Notes: generated by a model from the letters alone, not told the origin. DNA of 64,000 nucleotides from Sciurus carolinensis (GCF_902686445.1 NC_062232.1:95714932-95778931); one strand, 5' to 3'; positions 1 to 11,505 are shown, counted from the stretch's first letter. Made by a program: numbers and translations.

Positions 1-1385
1 AGAGTACTGGGCTTTAACTTCAATGTCTATGACTTTACAGTTATTTACCCCCTTTTATATAATTGGGGTTTACATTATCTGTCCTATAGCTGATGGCTTA
101 CTATTCCAAGTTAATTTATGGTGTTCACTCTTGAAGCAGTACTTCTGCAAAATATTGATCAGGCAACAATTAGAGTTTACAAGGAAAATACAAAATGGAA
201 TCACCAACAGTAAAACATTCAGTTTGTGCAATAGCTATCTTGAATTTTGGCTGAGTTCCTGTTTGAGATCACAGTAATCTTTACAACAAACATCAGACTT
301 TTGAACACAACTTTAAATGAGTTAAAGTCTGGCTTACTTTGGAGCCATTCTGACGTGCAGCAGAGTTGTGAGGCAGAGCCTTATCTCAGGTAAGGTAGGG
401 CTTTTCCTAAAGCTAATTTTTCCTCTTTTGCTATGACCAGCATGACCAAATTCTCAAGTTCAGTGAGGGGCAAAGGAATATTAGAAAATAAAGGTTTACA
501 AACACAGATTTTGAAGATTAAGCTGAGATCAGATGGAGCTCTGTTCTCTGATGGAAATGCAGATCTAAAGAGTTATGTCAGTAACGTTTATATATGTATG
601 TAAGCATTAAAGAAAAGCTGAGAGAGCTTTCAACTGTCCTCTCAATAACTTTTAGAAATACGTTTAACAAATTTTACATGTACCCTATTGATGACAGGTC
701 CTATAATAGAACATTAAATGATAGGTTTACCATTACAGACAAGTTTAATTTGGAGAATAGCAGCTTGATAAATTTTCTGCTTTAAAGGCTTGTATTACCT
801 GGAAATTATGAACACATTTAATATACAAAGAATAATGTTTTTAAGTATGTTACTCCATGGAATAACTTTGTAAATTAATTAAATGTCTCTAACAAACACA
901 TTTGAGTAATCCCATACATGTCGACTGTAATTCACTCATCTTATTGTGGAAAAACCAAGATATTAGACAAGTGTACCAACAGTATTTGCCGTCTCTTTCC
1001 TGTTGAAGAAAAGTCCTAGGAAAATTGATGTTAGACACTCTATAAACATTAATATTTTATTAGTGTGACCACCTAGAGACTTGTGAGTTAATTTTAAAGA
1101 CATTTTACTTCTATTAGCTTACCCAATTTAAATTGAACTTCTTTAAATCACGTGAATTAAGAATATTTGGATCCATTTTTAAAATTTTAATTTTTATGTG
1201 CGCTTATATTTAACACAAAAGCAAAGGCCTTGTAGTATTTATCTCCATTGCAATGTGACAGATGTTCAAAAATAACTCTAGAGTTGGATAAAAAAAACTG
1301 ATCAAAAATTATTATCCTAGGTATGTAGGATCAAAATTGTGAGCTCAAAAATACAGCATTTAAGAAAAACAAAAGTCCTAAAAGA
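1..1385 (-). repeat. ERV internal block, copy A (cut by window edge)
   Basis: This is the direct-repeat partner of 3556-5750, with an offset of about 3.55 kb at the shared start. It has many substitutions, so the duplication is old or the two copies come from two related proviruses. It lacks the ID SINE and the central ~800 bp of copy B. It could be a second nested ERV of the same family or an internal repeat of one element; the second LTR that would decide this is not in the window. Confidence 0.65.
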
Positions 1386-1541
1386 AAAATGATAATGGTC
1401 ATTAATTATAGCATGAGAAAATGAGAAGGAGGGAAAAAGTGAAAGGGAGAAAAGTATTCTGAGTTGTAGTCCAGGAGAAATTTAAAATGGACACTTTTTT
1501 TCTTTGAGTTTGAGACTGATCTCCCACTGCGCCTTCCTCCA

Positions 1542-1735
1542 GTAGGTAAGGGAAGTTGGCAAGCCAGATCCGTAACTTCGGGATAAGAATTGGCTGTAAG
1601 GGCTGGGTTGGTCGGGCTGGGGCGTGAAGCGGGGCTGGGCTGTGCCCTGGCTGGAGGAGGCATTGCCGCCCCCTCCACACCCGGGGCACCTCCCTACCCG
1701 GCCGCCACACCCCCCTCTTCCCCCCTTCCCTCCAT
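1542..1735 (+). pseudogene. 28S rRNA-derived fragment
   Basis: Starting at GTAGGTAAGGGAAG and running through GCAAGCCAGATCCGTAACTT, the sequence follows the highly conserved 28S rRNA core (established knowledge of mammalian LSU rRNA), then GAAGCGGGGCTGGGC and a C-rich expansion segment that includes CCCGGGGCACC. Several substitutions relative to functional 28S show it is a dead fragment. It lies between the two ERV internal blocks. It contributes most of the local GC-rich patch. Confidence 0.85.
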
Positions 1736-3555
1736 TTACATCTCAATGTAAGCCTTGATTGAGATCTGAATCCGAAAGGGGCTAAAATGTTCTAGCAGAA
1801 ACTTGATGCTTAGGGCCTTTTAATTTAGGTTTGGACGCAGAAAATTGTCAAACAATTATCTCCCACTACTTGTGGGGAATGGGGCTGCTTATATTACATG
1901 GGGAAGCAGGGGAAGACGGAGAAGCAGAGTCTGGAGGCGCTTGAGCCTGCAGGAAGAGCCAAGAAGCAAGAAAGAAGAGACTTGAAGATAAGGAATCCCT
2001 TTCCATCTGCCCGCTCGCTCACAGAAGCTGTGTGCCATTACACAAACGGATTTGGATGGCTTTAAGTCGGGGGTCGGGTGAAGGGTTCCCAGGGTGGAAA
2101 GTGCCAAATTGGAGGACCCAGATTCCATGGTGGAGACTGATACAGCCGAGTCTGTGGCCAGGGTGTCCCGAGGTCAGAGTACTGGGCTGGAGATGAGGGG
2201 CAGCACAGTGATATACATTACAGACTGTCTTTTAAATTTTTTTTTTTTTTTTTTTTTTTTTGGGTGCTGGGGATCGAACCCAGGGCCTTGTGCTTACAAG
2301 GCAAGCACTCTACCGACTGAGCTATCTCCCCAGCCCCTAAATTTTTTTATTACCCCTCTAATTTAGGGACTTCTTACTGCTGTAAGGAAAAAGGGTGATG
2401 ACCGCTCTTGCTGCCTTGAGTTGAGAGGGGTGACATGGGGTGGGGCAAGCAGTTTCGAGTCCTCTTTTATAAATCAGGTCCATCAAGGGGTAAAAGCCTT
2501 GTTCTATGAAAGAAACAAAAAGACACGAATACTGAAATGAGATTAATAAAAAATAAATTTTGTAGCATCTGGAATATGTCAATGAATATCATGAAGATGA
2601 CAGAAATCAATAATGTCTTACCAGGGGGTGGAAGAGCTGAGACATTGTTCCCATAAAAAGGCCTAACAAAGTCTAACAAGGCTGGAGAGGATAAGGCCTT
2701 AATTGTAATTCTTTAACATTGTCAGATTTATTAGGAATGTAAACACAACATTTAGTTGTTACCTAATGTCATCTGACTTTTGAAAAATATCTTTTTCTTG
2801 GCATGACCTCTGTGCTTAGTAGAGATCCCTTTATCTTTGTTACTTAGGGTTAGAGAATCATACTAGCAAACATTGATTAAGTCTACCTATATCAGAGGTT
2901 AGAAAGATCTGTAGGCCTTAAACTGACTAAAAACATAACTCTGGCAGTTTTTCTTGATAGTTATCAGGCATTTTTGTCTACGAATCTTTTTTTGTCACCT
3001 CCAGTTTTACTTATTTTGGGGGGGCTAACACAAGTGTATATCTCAAGTTACATTAAAATAACTACTGTTTTATTTTTAAAATGTCCAGGAATGACTATGT
3101 TTTAGTCTTAACTGTTTTGCTAGGTGTTTAAGATCAAGCTGATCAAATTGACCTTGTTTCTATCTGTTGTTAAGAGTCAACTGAGTTCCCATAGGGGTCA
3201 TTCACGGGGAACTTAAGAGCAGCTTCTTAACTTCTTTAGTTCTATTCACCTGGTAGGGTCTCCTTGATGAAGTGGCTTCCTTTGGAAGCATCAGGGGTGT
3301 CTCCCTTTTCCAATGACCCTCCTCTGCAGCATGTGCACTGATTGCCTTTTTATCCTCTAGTAGTCTCATTAATCACCCTGATTGGGAGGTCGTGTGGCTC
3401 AGAGAACTCCTTAGAGAAGTTCTCTTGTTTCCTGGATTCAGGCTGACTCTGAGGGCGAGTCAAATACTGGTGTTCTTGGCCCCTTTATTTTAATCTCAGT
3501 GTTTTTAATCTTGATCTTAAACATCCAGCAAGCCAGTCTCACCAGTCATACAGTA
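1736..3555. other. unassigned sequence between ERV blocks
   Basis: It contains one ID SINE (listed separately) and otherwise no recognisable gene. On the minus strand it may be more of the ERV body, because it lies between two blocks of the same ERV-like sequence, but no gag, pol or env motif is visible. The word AGAGTACTGGGC recurs at 2176, as at the start of both blocks. Confidence 0.35.
2239..2337 (-). repeat. ID SINE
   Basis: A poly(T) run precedes GTGCTGGGGATCGAACCCAG and GAGCTATCTCCCCAGCCC. This is the reverse complement of a tRNA-Ala-derived ID element with its A-rich tail. Confidence 0.9.
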
Positions 3556-5750
3556 AGAGTACTGGGCTTTAACTTCAATGTTTATGATTTCACAGTCATT
3601 TACCTGCTTTTATTTAATTGGGGTCTATATTATCTGTCCTATAGGTGATGGCTTATTATCCTCACATTAATTTAGGTTGTTTGTTCTTGAAGCAGTACTT
3701 CTACAAAACATTAATCGGGCAACTGTTATAGAGTTTACAAGGAAAATACAAAATGGAATTAACAATAGTAAAAACATATTTAGTTGTGTAATAGCTATCT
3801 TAAATTTTGGCTGAGCTATACATCATATCCCCTGTTTGAAATCAGAGTAATTTTACAACAAAATATCAGTCTTTTGACTATAACCTTAAATGACCTGAAG
3901 TCTGGCTTATTTTGGAGTCACCCTAACATGTAGTAAGGCAGGATGCAGAGCCTTATCTCAGGTAAGGCAGGGCTCTTTACAAATCTTAGGTAAAGTGGTC
4001 TAGTTCTGAAGCTGATCATTGTCTTTTTTTAAATATCATTTTATAAAGTTTATATGTATTGTTTTTTAAGTCTATATAAATGTTAGTTAACACAATATGA
4101 TATTATATCTAAAACATGAATCAAAGAAAGCTGAGAGAATTTTTAACTTTCCTTTTGTGTAGTAAAGTGCCAAAATGTTTTTATGTTTCACATTAACCTT
4201 TAAACAAATCAGTCTCTCATTAACTTCTACTATATAAAGAAGAGTAATAGAATTATAATTACATTGATGTTTTTATATTAACCAAGTTTAGCTTTTAAAA
4301 AAAATTTAGACTTTGTAATGTAGTATAATACTCTAAAATAACAGTTGCTATTTAACCAGAGTTGTACAAACCCCCAATTTTTAAGACTAGTTGTTCTAGA
4401 GAATAAAATTTAACAGACATAATATTAAGAGTAAATTAAGGGGTAGAGCTATAGCTCAGTTGGTAGAGTGTTTGTCTTGCAAGCACAAGGTCCTGGGTTC
4501 AATTCCCAGCACTGCAAAAGAAAAAAAGAGTAAATTAATATTTTAAGAATTATTTGCCATTTTAGCATATAGACCAAACTTTGGTTTACATTAGTGCATT
4601 AATATTTGACCTTAGGGAAAAACCCTGAATAGTTTTAACTGTTGTTTACCTACATATACACAGAAACCTTTTAAATTAATCCTTAATTTATAATTTTTTA
4701 ATCACTTAATTAGACCCTCTTGTTTACTTAGATGTATTACAGTTTTATTTTATCACATAAAGACCTTTTTATCTAGAAACATTTTTTACTAAATATATTT
4801 TTATATCTAGAACCTTTTGATTTTTTAATCTGTTGATCCCCTTTTTTAAAAGTTATATTCTGAAACAACCTTTGTAAATTTCTGAACTTAGATAAATTAC
4901 TCCACTTTAATAAGATGAAATACTTTTTCATTTATAGAACTCTATTTAAAATGTAGTTAAAACTTTTGGACCCTTTATATAGAATTATGCCTGTTGAGAC
5001 TTTTAGTAACCTTGCTTTCAGTGATGACAGAATAATTTTAAACCCTCTTTCTATTTACCAGTTTATGAAAACACCAATAATGTTTTAAGCATGTTATCCT
5101 ATGGAATTTAAGGAGCTAAGGGTACTTGATGTTATATTTAACAGTTAGCATTTTAACTCTTTAAACCAATCAGATGTCTCTAAAAAACATATTCATGATC
5201 AATCCCATATATGTCAAATCTAATGTAGTTATTAAAAAAAAAAAAAGATATCAGAGAAGTGTATTGGGCAGGATTAGTCATTTCTTCCCTAATGAAGAAA
5301 AATCTAGAAACAATGGATATTAGACATTTTATAAAATTAACATTTTATCATTTTTTGACCACCTAGAAGCAAAACTGTGTTAGTAACTTGAAAGACATAC
5401 TTTACTTTAATCCCTTTACCCAATTTAAATTGAACCTTTTAAATCATGTAAACTTAATGTATTTGGATCCATTTTAAAAAATTTTTAATTAACGAACTCA
5501 TATGTCAATTTTGGTACAAAACATATGTAGACATGACAATACACCAGTGTACATATACATACAACAGACAAAGGCCTTGTAGCTTATTTTTAAAAAACCC
5601 ATTAGGTTGAGAGTTAATCCTTGTATATTGGCCTCTGAATGAGACAACATTAGAAAGACTATATAGTTGAATAAAATAGGTCTGATCAAAAAAATTAACC
5701 TAGGTGCACCAGATCAAAATGATGAACTTAAAAAATAGAATTTTAAAAGT
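3556..5750 (-). repeat. ERV internal block, copy B
   Basis: This AT-rich block is homologous in direct orientation to positions 1-1385. The shared start reads AGAGTACTGGGCTTTAACTT. Other shared anchors include ATTTGGATCCATTTT (1168 and 5460 regions) and the CAAAGGCCTTGTAG stretch (1223 and 5570 regions). Copy B is about 800 bp longer because copy A lacks the middle (approximately 4150-5040). An ID SINE (4439-4528) sits in copy B. No long ORF on either strand. It appears to be part of the non-coding body of the minus-strand ERV. Confidence 0.7.
4439..4528 (+). repeat. ID SINE
   Basis: The tRNA-like head GCTATAGCTCAGTTGGTAGA carries an A-box, GGTTCAATTCC is a B-box, and an A-rich tail follows. 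It is inserted in ERV block B and absent from block A. Confidence 0.9.
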
Positions 5751-6271
5751 CTTTCTGGCCTCATCCTGATGTGGTCCCACTCATCAGAGATGAAAAGAAT
5801 TAAGAGAATATAGACAAAGGTTATGCCCTATCCCTTCCTGAAGGAGTTTCCTGAAGAGACAGCTAGGGAGCTGCTTCCATTGGTCTCCTTGGGAGAGCCC
5901 CTCAGGTTGGGGTCTTGTTCTAAACTGGTTTTTCTTGTCTCTTGGATAGCAGCCATCAAAATTTTAGCCTGCATTTTGGTGGACCAACTCCAATAGTTGG
6001 AAGCTCCTGTTGGCAGCTGTTTACATTGTAATGTAAGCTTTAGTGAACATGGTTAAAAACTTTTTTAACAACTTTTTTTTTTTTTTTTTTTTATAGACTG
6101 CATTTTGATTTTAACAACTTTTTAAAAATTTGAATATAAGACATTTGATCAGGATGTCCAGGTTGCCCAAAGACAACTTGGTGGTCTCCTGAGGGGCCCA
6201 TCTGACTGAAAGTTGGCCATTATCTGTCACAGAATTTAGAGAGAGAAAAGATGTCACAGCAGGTCCCGTTG
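5751..6271. other. ERV internal region, unassigned
   Basis: This lies between block B and the candidate gag start on the minus strand. It includes a poly(T) run at 6071-6092. No ORF or motif that I can name. Confidence 0.4.
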
Positions 6272-6756
6272 TCAGTAGCCCTTCTCTGCAATTCCTGGAA
6301 ATTGGTCAATATGCACTGAAGCTGGTATTGATGAACATGAAGGAAACTGACCCATGTTCACACTCAAGGGCAACAAAAAACAGAAAAGGACAAACAAACA
6401 CAGAACAGATAAAACACCAAAGACACAGACAAATGGCCACTCCAGATTCCAGACCAGAGGAACTGAGTAACGTCTGGCCAGTCCTGGACTCGGGAAGTAA
6501 TGCTGCGTCCAGCCTTCCTCAGAGTCCCCAGATGCGGATCCGCCAGAAACAGACTTACCGGTCCCCCAGGGGGGCAGAAACAGGTGACTCTCTGGGAGAA
6601 TGTGGTTCAGTCCTGGGGTGGGGCTCCACAGACCATGCAGCCTGGGGCTGAGGAACGTCTCTAGAGGCCTTCCCCTAGGAGCCACGTTGTGGCCTCTCCC
6701 CTCCGCAGGAGTTCCCAGGTCAGTGGTGAGCGGTGGTTACCCACCAGGCAGCGAGG
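6272..6756 (-). pseudogene. ERV leader with decayed gag start
   Basis: This sequence is immediately internal to the primer-binding site on the minus strand. An open frame covers complement 6272-6685. Late in it, a Met-Gly-Gln start (near 6355) resembles the myristoylated MGQ start of gammaretroviral Gag, but only about 27 codons follow before a stop, and no matrix, capsid or nucleocapsid motif is visible. The GC content is higher than in the flanks. It is most likely a non-coding or dead provirus. The gag reading is an inference from position plus MGQ. Confidence 0.45.
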
Positions 6757-6774
6757 ATCTCGCTGGGGCCTCCA
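6757..6774 (-). promoter_or_regulatory. retroviral primer-binding site, tRNA-Gln-like
   Basis: The minus strand reads TGGAGGCCCCAGCGAGAT, two bases after the LTR's terminal CA. The 3' end of tRNA-Gln predicts TGGAGGTCCCACCGAGAT at this place, so 16 of 18 bases agree. This marks the LTR as a 5' LTR and the DNA to the left as proviral leader and internal region. Confidence 0.75.
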
Positions 6775-6776
6775 AA

Positions 6777-7381
6777 TGTTACAGGGCGAAACTTAAGAAT
6801 GACCGATCACCACTGAGAAGTCCAAATTTGAGAGTCTTTATTAAGTCGGCCGGCTGACTGTCTCACACAATGCCCCAAAAAATGACTATTGAGAGAACAG
6901 CCCCAATCATAGAGTTATAAGGGTTCTTATATCATAAATCAGTACATCAGTCATAAGTGTCTGTTGCTATGATTCAAAATTATAAACTAACATGATGGGA
7001 TTTGAAATTATTAGTAGAGGGGAAACTGAGTCAAAATGACCTTACTTAGGTACAAATTAAAGAATGGTTACTGACATCTAGACAATAACTGTTGACATCA
7101 CTGTTGACATGGTACATTGTTTAGGAAAATAGGAAGCAAAAAGGGAACAACTTTTCATTATACAAGAATTGCCATTTCGTCATTTTGTATCGCCAACCAA
7201 GTCATGCTAAGTAACTGATGATATGTACAGAGGCAGGATGTCCCCATGGGAGAAGCTAAGCAACTGTTGACGGGTACAGAGGCAGTGTTTTCCCACGGGA
7301 GAAGCATTTCCTACATAACATGGAGTCTCAGAGCAAAATGGAGTCTGTTTAGTCATTGCCCATATTGCCTGGCCTATAACA
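6777..7381 (-). mobile_element. ERV LTR, minus orientation (5' LTR of a provirus running left)
   Basis: Read on the minus strand, the element starts TGTTATAG at 7381 and ends CTGTAACA at 6777, a proper TG...CA LTR with short inverted ends, 605 bp long. A polyadenylation signal AATAAA (complement at 6838-6843) lies about 65 bp before the end. The U3 part holds two ~49-bp tandem repeats (7207-7305). Two bases beyond the LTR end comes a primer-binding site. A partner LTR was not found to the left within the window. Confidence 0.85.
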
Positions 7382-7699
7382 TTTCCATGGAGCCACTTCT
7401 GTCAGTCCATCACACTGCAAAGTCAATAAATACATGAGAATTTTACTGAATTTAAAGCAAAACTTTTGGCCTGTGAATTTATAAATTGGAGTCATCTGTA
7501 AATTATGATAAATGATCTAAATATAGTTCCCAGGGTTTAATATTTCTACACAGTCTTTGTTATCATACTATTTCAAACACTAGAATAGGTAGGAATGATT
7601 CCATTGTTAACATTTCTTAGAAACTTGATATTGTTTTTTATATACCATTCAGTGATTGAACAAATTCATACTAGGTAAGTAATTTTAAAACCAGTGCAT

Positions 7700-7790
7700 G
7701 ACTGCAGGTACCTATGATATGTCCAAATACATTCTACTGTCATGTATAATCAAAAAGAACAAATAAAAAATTTTCAATAAAACCAGTGCA
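7700..7790 (+). repeat. squirrel L1 3' end fragment
   Basis: It matches the terminal segment seen at 17870-17915 (AAATGCATTCTGCTGTCATG and the following A-rich end), here ACATTCTACTGTCATGTATA followed by AATAAAAAATTTTC. It is a short 5'-truncated L1 tail. The stretches 7382-7699 and 7791-7960 show nothing recognisable. Confidence 0.6.
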
Positions 7791-7960
7791 CAAGAATGTG
7801 TTAAAGGGAACTCAAACTAGTTTGTGTTGTGGCGGGGGGCGGGAGTATTGGCAAAGGGAGCCCTGAGAAAACTTCGGCATGAATAATAAATTTGTATTTG
7901 CCTATCAGGAAGAGGAGATTTGGGGCATAATTTCTTTTTGAGATCCAAGAATATTGATAA

Positions 7961-8730
7961 ATGCACTTACTTAGAACTCAAATTTGTATTGAGCTTTTAC
8001 TATGTATCAGGCACGGTGTTAGCTGCTACAGATACAGCAATGAACATAAATCATCTTGCTGTGTTATAGAATACCAGGGGAGAATTCTAGAGGAGACTTC
8101 AAAGCCAAATGATAAAACAGCTAGCCATGGGAGATTTGCATTTCAGGCATCGTACAAAAACTCTGATACATTGATGAGGTCAGTGAACAGAAATGAAGCC
8201 CACAGGGTTAGAGCATGGTTAGTTGAGAGAAGAAAGAGAGTCGAGTTGACATTGGAAAAGTAAATCAGTGTTTATAAAAAGAGAGATGTTCTAAGCAAGG
8301 GGATGACAAGCTAATTTGTCTTCAATACACCACTTGAATTTTCCATGTGGAGTGTGAATTGGAGAAGCAGATGTGGAAGTGAGATCAGTTAGGAGGCTAT
8401 TGTAGCCGTCATAACAATGGAGATGTAGAGAATGAGATATAAACTCAGATAAATTCTAAAAATAAAATCAACAAGTCTTACTAATGACTACAGTATGGAA
8501 AATAAGGTTAGAAGAACCAGAGATGACTCTCTGTTTCCTGTCATGAATCATTTACTTCTAAGGGTCTTGAACGTGCTTGAGGACAGGGTACAGAATCCAT
8601 AGTTCTTTATTTTAGGTTCAATATGTCTGAGATACTGCAATGAGAACAAGTGGGAAATTGGATACAGAGGTTTGAAACATGAAGAAAGGGTGGAGCCACA
8701 GATGAAAGTTATAGGGGTATAGATTAGTTG
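7961..8730 (+). repeat. old mammalian interspersed repeat, class uncertain
   Basis: Phrases such as TACTATGTATCAGGCACGGT, GATACAGCAATGAAC and AGGAGGCTATTGTAGCCGTC resemble a widespread ancient mammalian repeat. Related text resumes at 9815-10047 and 10860-11270, so one old element may have been split by later insertions. I am not sure of the family. The open frame at 7961-8263 is a by-product. Confidence 0.45.
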
Positions 8731-8905
8731 TTCTCATCCCTGGCTACAAACAGGAAGAAGCTGGGGAACTTTTGAAAGTACTAAAGCTCCATTCCTGTCT
8801 CTAGTGTTTGTGATTTAATTGGTCTGAAATGGGCACTAGCATTTTTCCAAAACTCCCTAGATGATTCTATGTGCAGCTGGGGTTGAGAAACATTGATATA
8901 GATAG
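8730..8905 (+). mobile_element. MER5A-like non-autonomous hAT element
   Basis: It begins TTGTTCTCATCCCTGGCTAC and ends with its imperfect inverse, CAGCTGGGGTTGAGAAACAT, with GATTTAATTGGTCTG in the middle. That is the layout of MER5A (hAT-Charlie), heavily diverged. Confidence 0.75.
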
Positions 8906-8937
8906 AAATGGATGGAACTACCAAAGAAAAAGATGTA

Positions 8938-9356
8938 TGTTATGGTTTGGATGTGAGGTGTCCCCCAAAAGCTCACGGGTGAGACAATGCAGGAAGGTTC
9001 AGAGGAGAAATGATTAGGTGGTAAGAGTCTTAACCCAATCAGTGAATTAATCCCTAGTGGGATTAATTGAAGTGGTAGGGTGTGACTGGAGGAGATTGGA
9101 ATTGGGGCGTGGCTATGGAGAATATATTTTGTATCTGGAGAGTGGAGACTCTCTCTCTGCTTCCTGATGATGTGAGCTGCTTCCCTCTGCCACACTCTTC
9201 CGCCATGATGTTCTGCCTCACCTTGAGCCTGAGGAATGGAGCCGGCCTGCTATGGAGACCTCTGAAACTGTGAGCCCTCAAATAAACCTTTCCTCCTCTA
9301 TAATTGTGCTGGTCAGATCATTTAGTCACAGCAGAGAAAAAAGTCTGACTAAAACA
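8938..9356 (+). mobile_element. MaLR (ERVL-MaLR) LTR
   Basis: It starts TGTTATGGTTTGGATGTGAG and ends GACTAAAACA, with a polyadenylation region AAATAAACCTTTCCTCC and the typical CTCTCTGCTTCCTGATGATG and CCGCCATGATG segments of MaLR LTRs. It is a solo LTR. Two related copies lie at 10428-10858 and at the right edge of the window. Confidence 0.85.
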
Positions 9357-9404
9357 GTGTAGATAGAGCTGATGCATAGGAATGAAGCTTAAGGATCAAA
9401 GTTA

Positions 9405-9810
9405 CTCAAAAGTGAGATCCATGAACCTTCTATGGCATGATCTTTTTTTTTTTTTTTTAAACCCCAGTACTGGAGATTGAACCCAGAGGTGCTCTCTACC
9501 ACTGAGTTACATCCCCAGCCTTGTTATTTTATTTTATTTTTTATTTTGAGACAGGGTCTCTCTAAATTGCCCATGCTGGCCTCTAACTTGCATTCTTCCT
9601 ACCTCAGTCTCCCAAGTTCCTGGGATTATAGGTGTGCCATCATGCCCAGCACTAATCCTAATCTTTTGGAGTACTGATTACATATAAGATTCCTAGTCTT
9701 CATCCAGAGCTATTACATCAGAACATCTGAAAATGAGGCCTAAAAATCTTCATTTTAACAAGTTGTTCAGTAATTTTAATGGCACTGAAGTTTGAGAACT
9801 ACTCATTTAG
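9405..9810 (+). mobile_element. hAT-type DNA element remnant split by a SINE
   Basis: The left part (AAAAGTGAGATCCATGAACC) and right part (ATTTTAACAAGTTGTTCAGT ... AAGTTTGAGAACTACTCATT) read like a MER5/MER20-type element. A minus-strand B1-dID (9442-9651) is inserted between them. Confidence 0.5.
9442..9651 (-). repeat. B1-dID SINE
   Basis: A poly(T) run, the dID half (TGGAGATTGAACCCAGAGGT, ACATCCCCAGCC), then the B1 half (TTTTGAGACAGGGTCTCTCT ... CCTGGGATTATAGGTG). Confidence 0.9.
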
Positions 9811-10049
9811 AAGCAGAGTAGGAGTAACCAGGGGGATAAGGAGACACCCTGGGAGACCACTGTCATTATATCTCAAAAAACTAGGAGAGGAGAATGTTTC
9901 AAACAGTGAGGATTAACTATGATGAAAGCTGCCGAGAGGTCAAAAGTGTTGAAAACAAATGGTTCTCTGGCAATATGGAGTTCATGGTGATTTTGAAAGT
10001 ACAAGAGATGAGGTAAGAAACTAAAATAGAGTGTGTTTAAGAGAGAGAG

Positions 10050-10290
10050 GGATGACGGCATGCTGGTGTACAGCTGTAACCCCAGTGACCGGGGAGGCAG
10101 GAGGATCACAAGTTCAAAACCAGCCTCAGCAACTTAATGAGGTCCTAAAGATTTAGTGAGACCCTGTCTCAGTCTTAAAAAGAAAAATGAAAAATAAAAG
10201 GGTTGGGGATATGGCTCATTGGTTAGGTGCCCCTAGGTTCAATCCCTGCTACCAAATAAATAAGTAAATAAATAAATAAATGAAAGAATG
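10050..10290 (+). repeat. B1-dID SINE
   Basis: A B1 half with AGGAGGATCACAAGTTCAAA and AACCAGCCTCAGCAACTTAA, then the dID half GGTTGGGGATATGGCTCATT, ending in an AAAT-rich tail (10253-10283). Confidence 0.88.
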
Positions 10291-10296
10291 AGAGGG

Positions 10297-10412
10297 AGCC
10301 AGACATGGTGGCACACATTTGTAGTCCCAGAAACTTGGGAGGTTAAGGACAGCCTCAGCAACATAGCAAGACTCTGTCTTGAAGAAAAAAAAGAAAAAGG
10401 AAAAAAAAAGAA
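10297..10412 (+). repeat. B1 SINE (monomer)
   Basis: It reads AGCCAGACATGGTGGCACAC ... CAGCCTCAGCAACATAGCAA with an A-rich tail. An internal deletion removes part of the GAGGCAGGAGGATC segment. Confidence 0.8.
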
Positions 10413-10427
10413 TGAATGGGTGGTAGT

Positions 10428-10858
10428 GTTATGTTTGGATGTAAGGAGTCCTCTAAAAGCTTATGTGTAAAACAATGTAAGAACATTAAAAAGGTGAAAT
10501 GATCAGGTTATGAGAGCCTTCACTCAGTGAATTAATCCCTTGAGAGGTATGCATTGAGTGGTAACTGAAGGTAGCTAAGGTGTGGCTAGAAGAGGTAAGT
10601 CATTGGGGGCCTGCTTCTGGAGTATATATTTGGTGAGCTGAGCTTGCTCTCTCTCTGCTTCCTGATCACCATGAGGGTGGCTTCCTGCCACACTCTTCTG
10701 CCATGCTGTTCTGCTTCACCTCAAGCCCCAAAGAATGGAGCTGGCTGTCTGTGGACGGAGACCTCTGAAACCATGAACCCCGAGTAAACTTTTCCTCCTC
10801 TAAAACTGTGGTGCTTGTCAGGTCTTTTAGTCACAGCAGCAAAAAAGCTGAGTAAAAT
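10428..10858 (+). mobile_element. MaLR LTR, second copy
   Basis: It has the same layout as 8938-9356 (TGTTATGTTTGGATGTAAGG, CTCTCTCTGCTTCCTGATCA, AGACCTCTGAAACCATGAAC, TCACAGCAGCAAAAAAGCTG) but many differences, so it is an independent insertion rather than a recent duplication. Confidence 0.8.
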
Positions 10859-11277
10859 AGGTAATGGTGAAATGGAGACAGCATACATGGAGTACTTTTT
10901 TAGGAGATTTGGATTTGAGAGCAAGGAGAAAAATGAGCAAATTGCTTGGTGCACTGCAGGAATTTTATGGTTCTTTCAAGTGGAAGTACTAGCATAAGCT
11001 TTTATGCTGAAGGTAACAATCTAGGAAGAGAGGGAGAAAACAAAGATTCAGAAATAATAATAAAAAAGAAAAATACTTAGAGGTTATTTAGAGAATTGGG
11101 GCTTTTGATAAGTACATCTTCCATTAAGATAGTACTGAACAATCCAATTCATGTAAGGATAGTTTTTAAGTGGGAAGGTTAAAGAGTTCCTAGATAATGA
11201 TGCCTCAAAGAAGCATAAGGCAAATTCATCAACTGAGAGAATGTGGGATGAATTTGAAGGGTATAAATTCTTCTGGT

Positions 11278-11505
11278 GCTGGCAAGGTGGCATGCACAAG
11301 TAATCCCAGCTATTGAGGAGAGTAAGGCAGAAGGATCATAAGTTTGAGGCCAGCCTCAACAACTTAGCAAGATCCTATCTTCAAATAAATATTAAAAAAA
11401 TGACTGAGAATGTGCTCAGTGGTATTTCTGTCCCTGGGGGCACTCCCCAGTACCACAAAAAAAAAAAAAAAAAAAAAAAAAAGAAAGAAAAAGAAAAAAA
11501 AGAAA
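11278..11505 (+). repeat. B1-dID SINE
   Basis: The head is GGCAAGGTGGCATGCACAAG, then GAGGCCAGCCTCAACAACTT, a short dID half, and a long A/G tail from 11457. The stretch 11506-12027 holds nothing I recognise. Confidence 0.85.

Noticed and set aside
1402..1746. Minus-strand open frames of 90 and 114 codons
   Set aside because: They arise from the stop-poor GC-rich 28S rRNA fragment and have no protein-like features.
4439..4512. tRNA-Ala-like gene with A and B boxes
   Set aside because: It is the head of an ID SINE with an A-rich tail and many sister copies in the window; the acceptor stem is not intact.
7961..8263. 100-codon plus-strand open frame
   Set aside because: It lies in an old dispersed repeat and has no domain or splice context.
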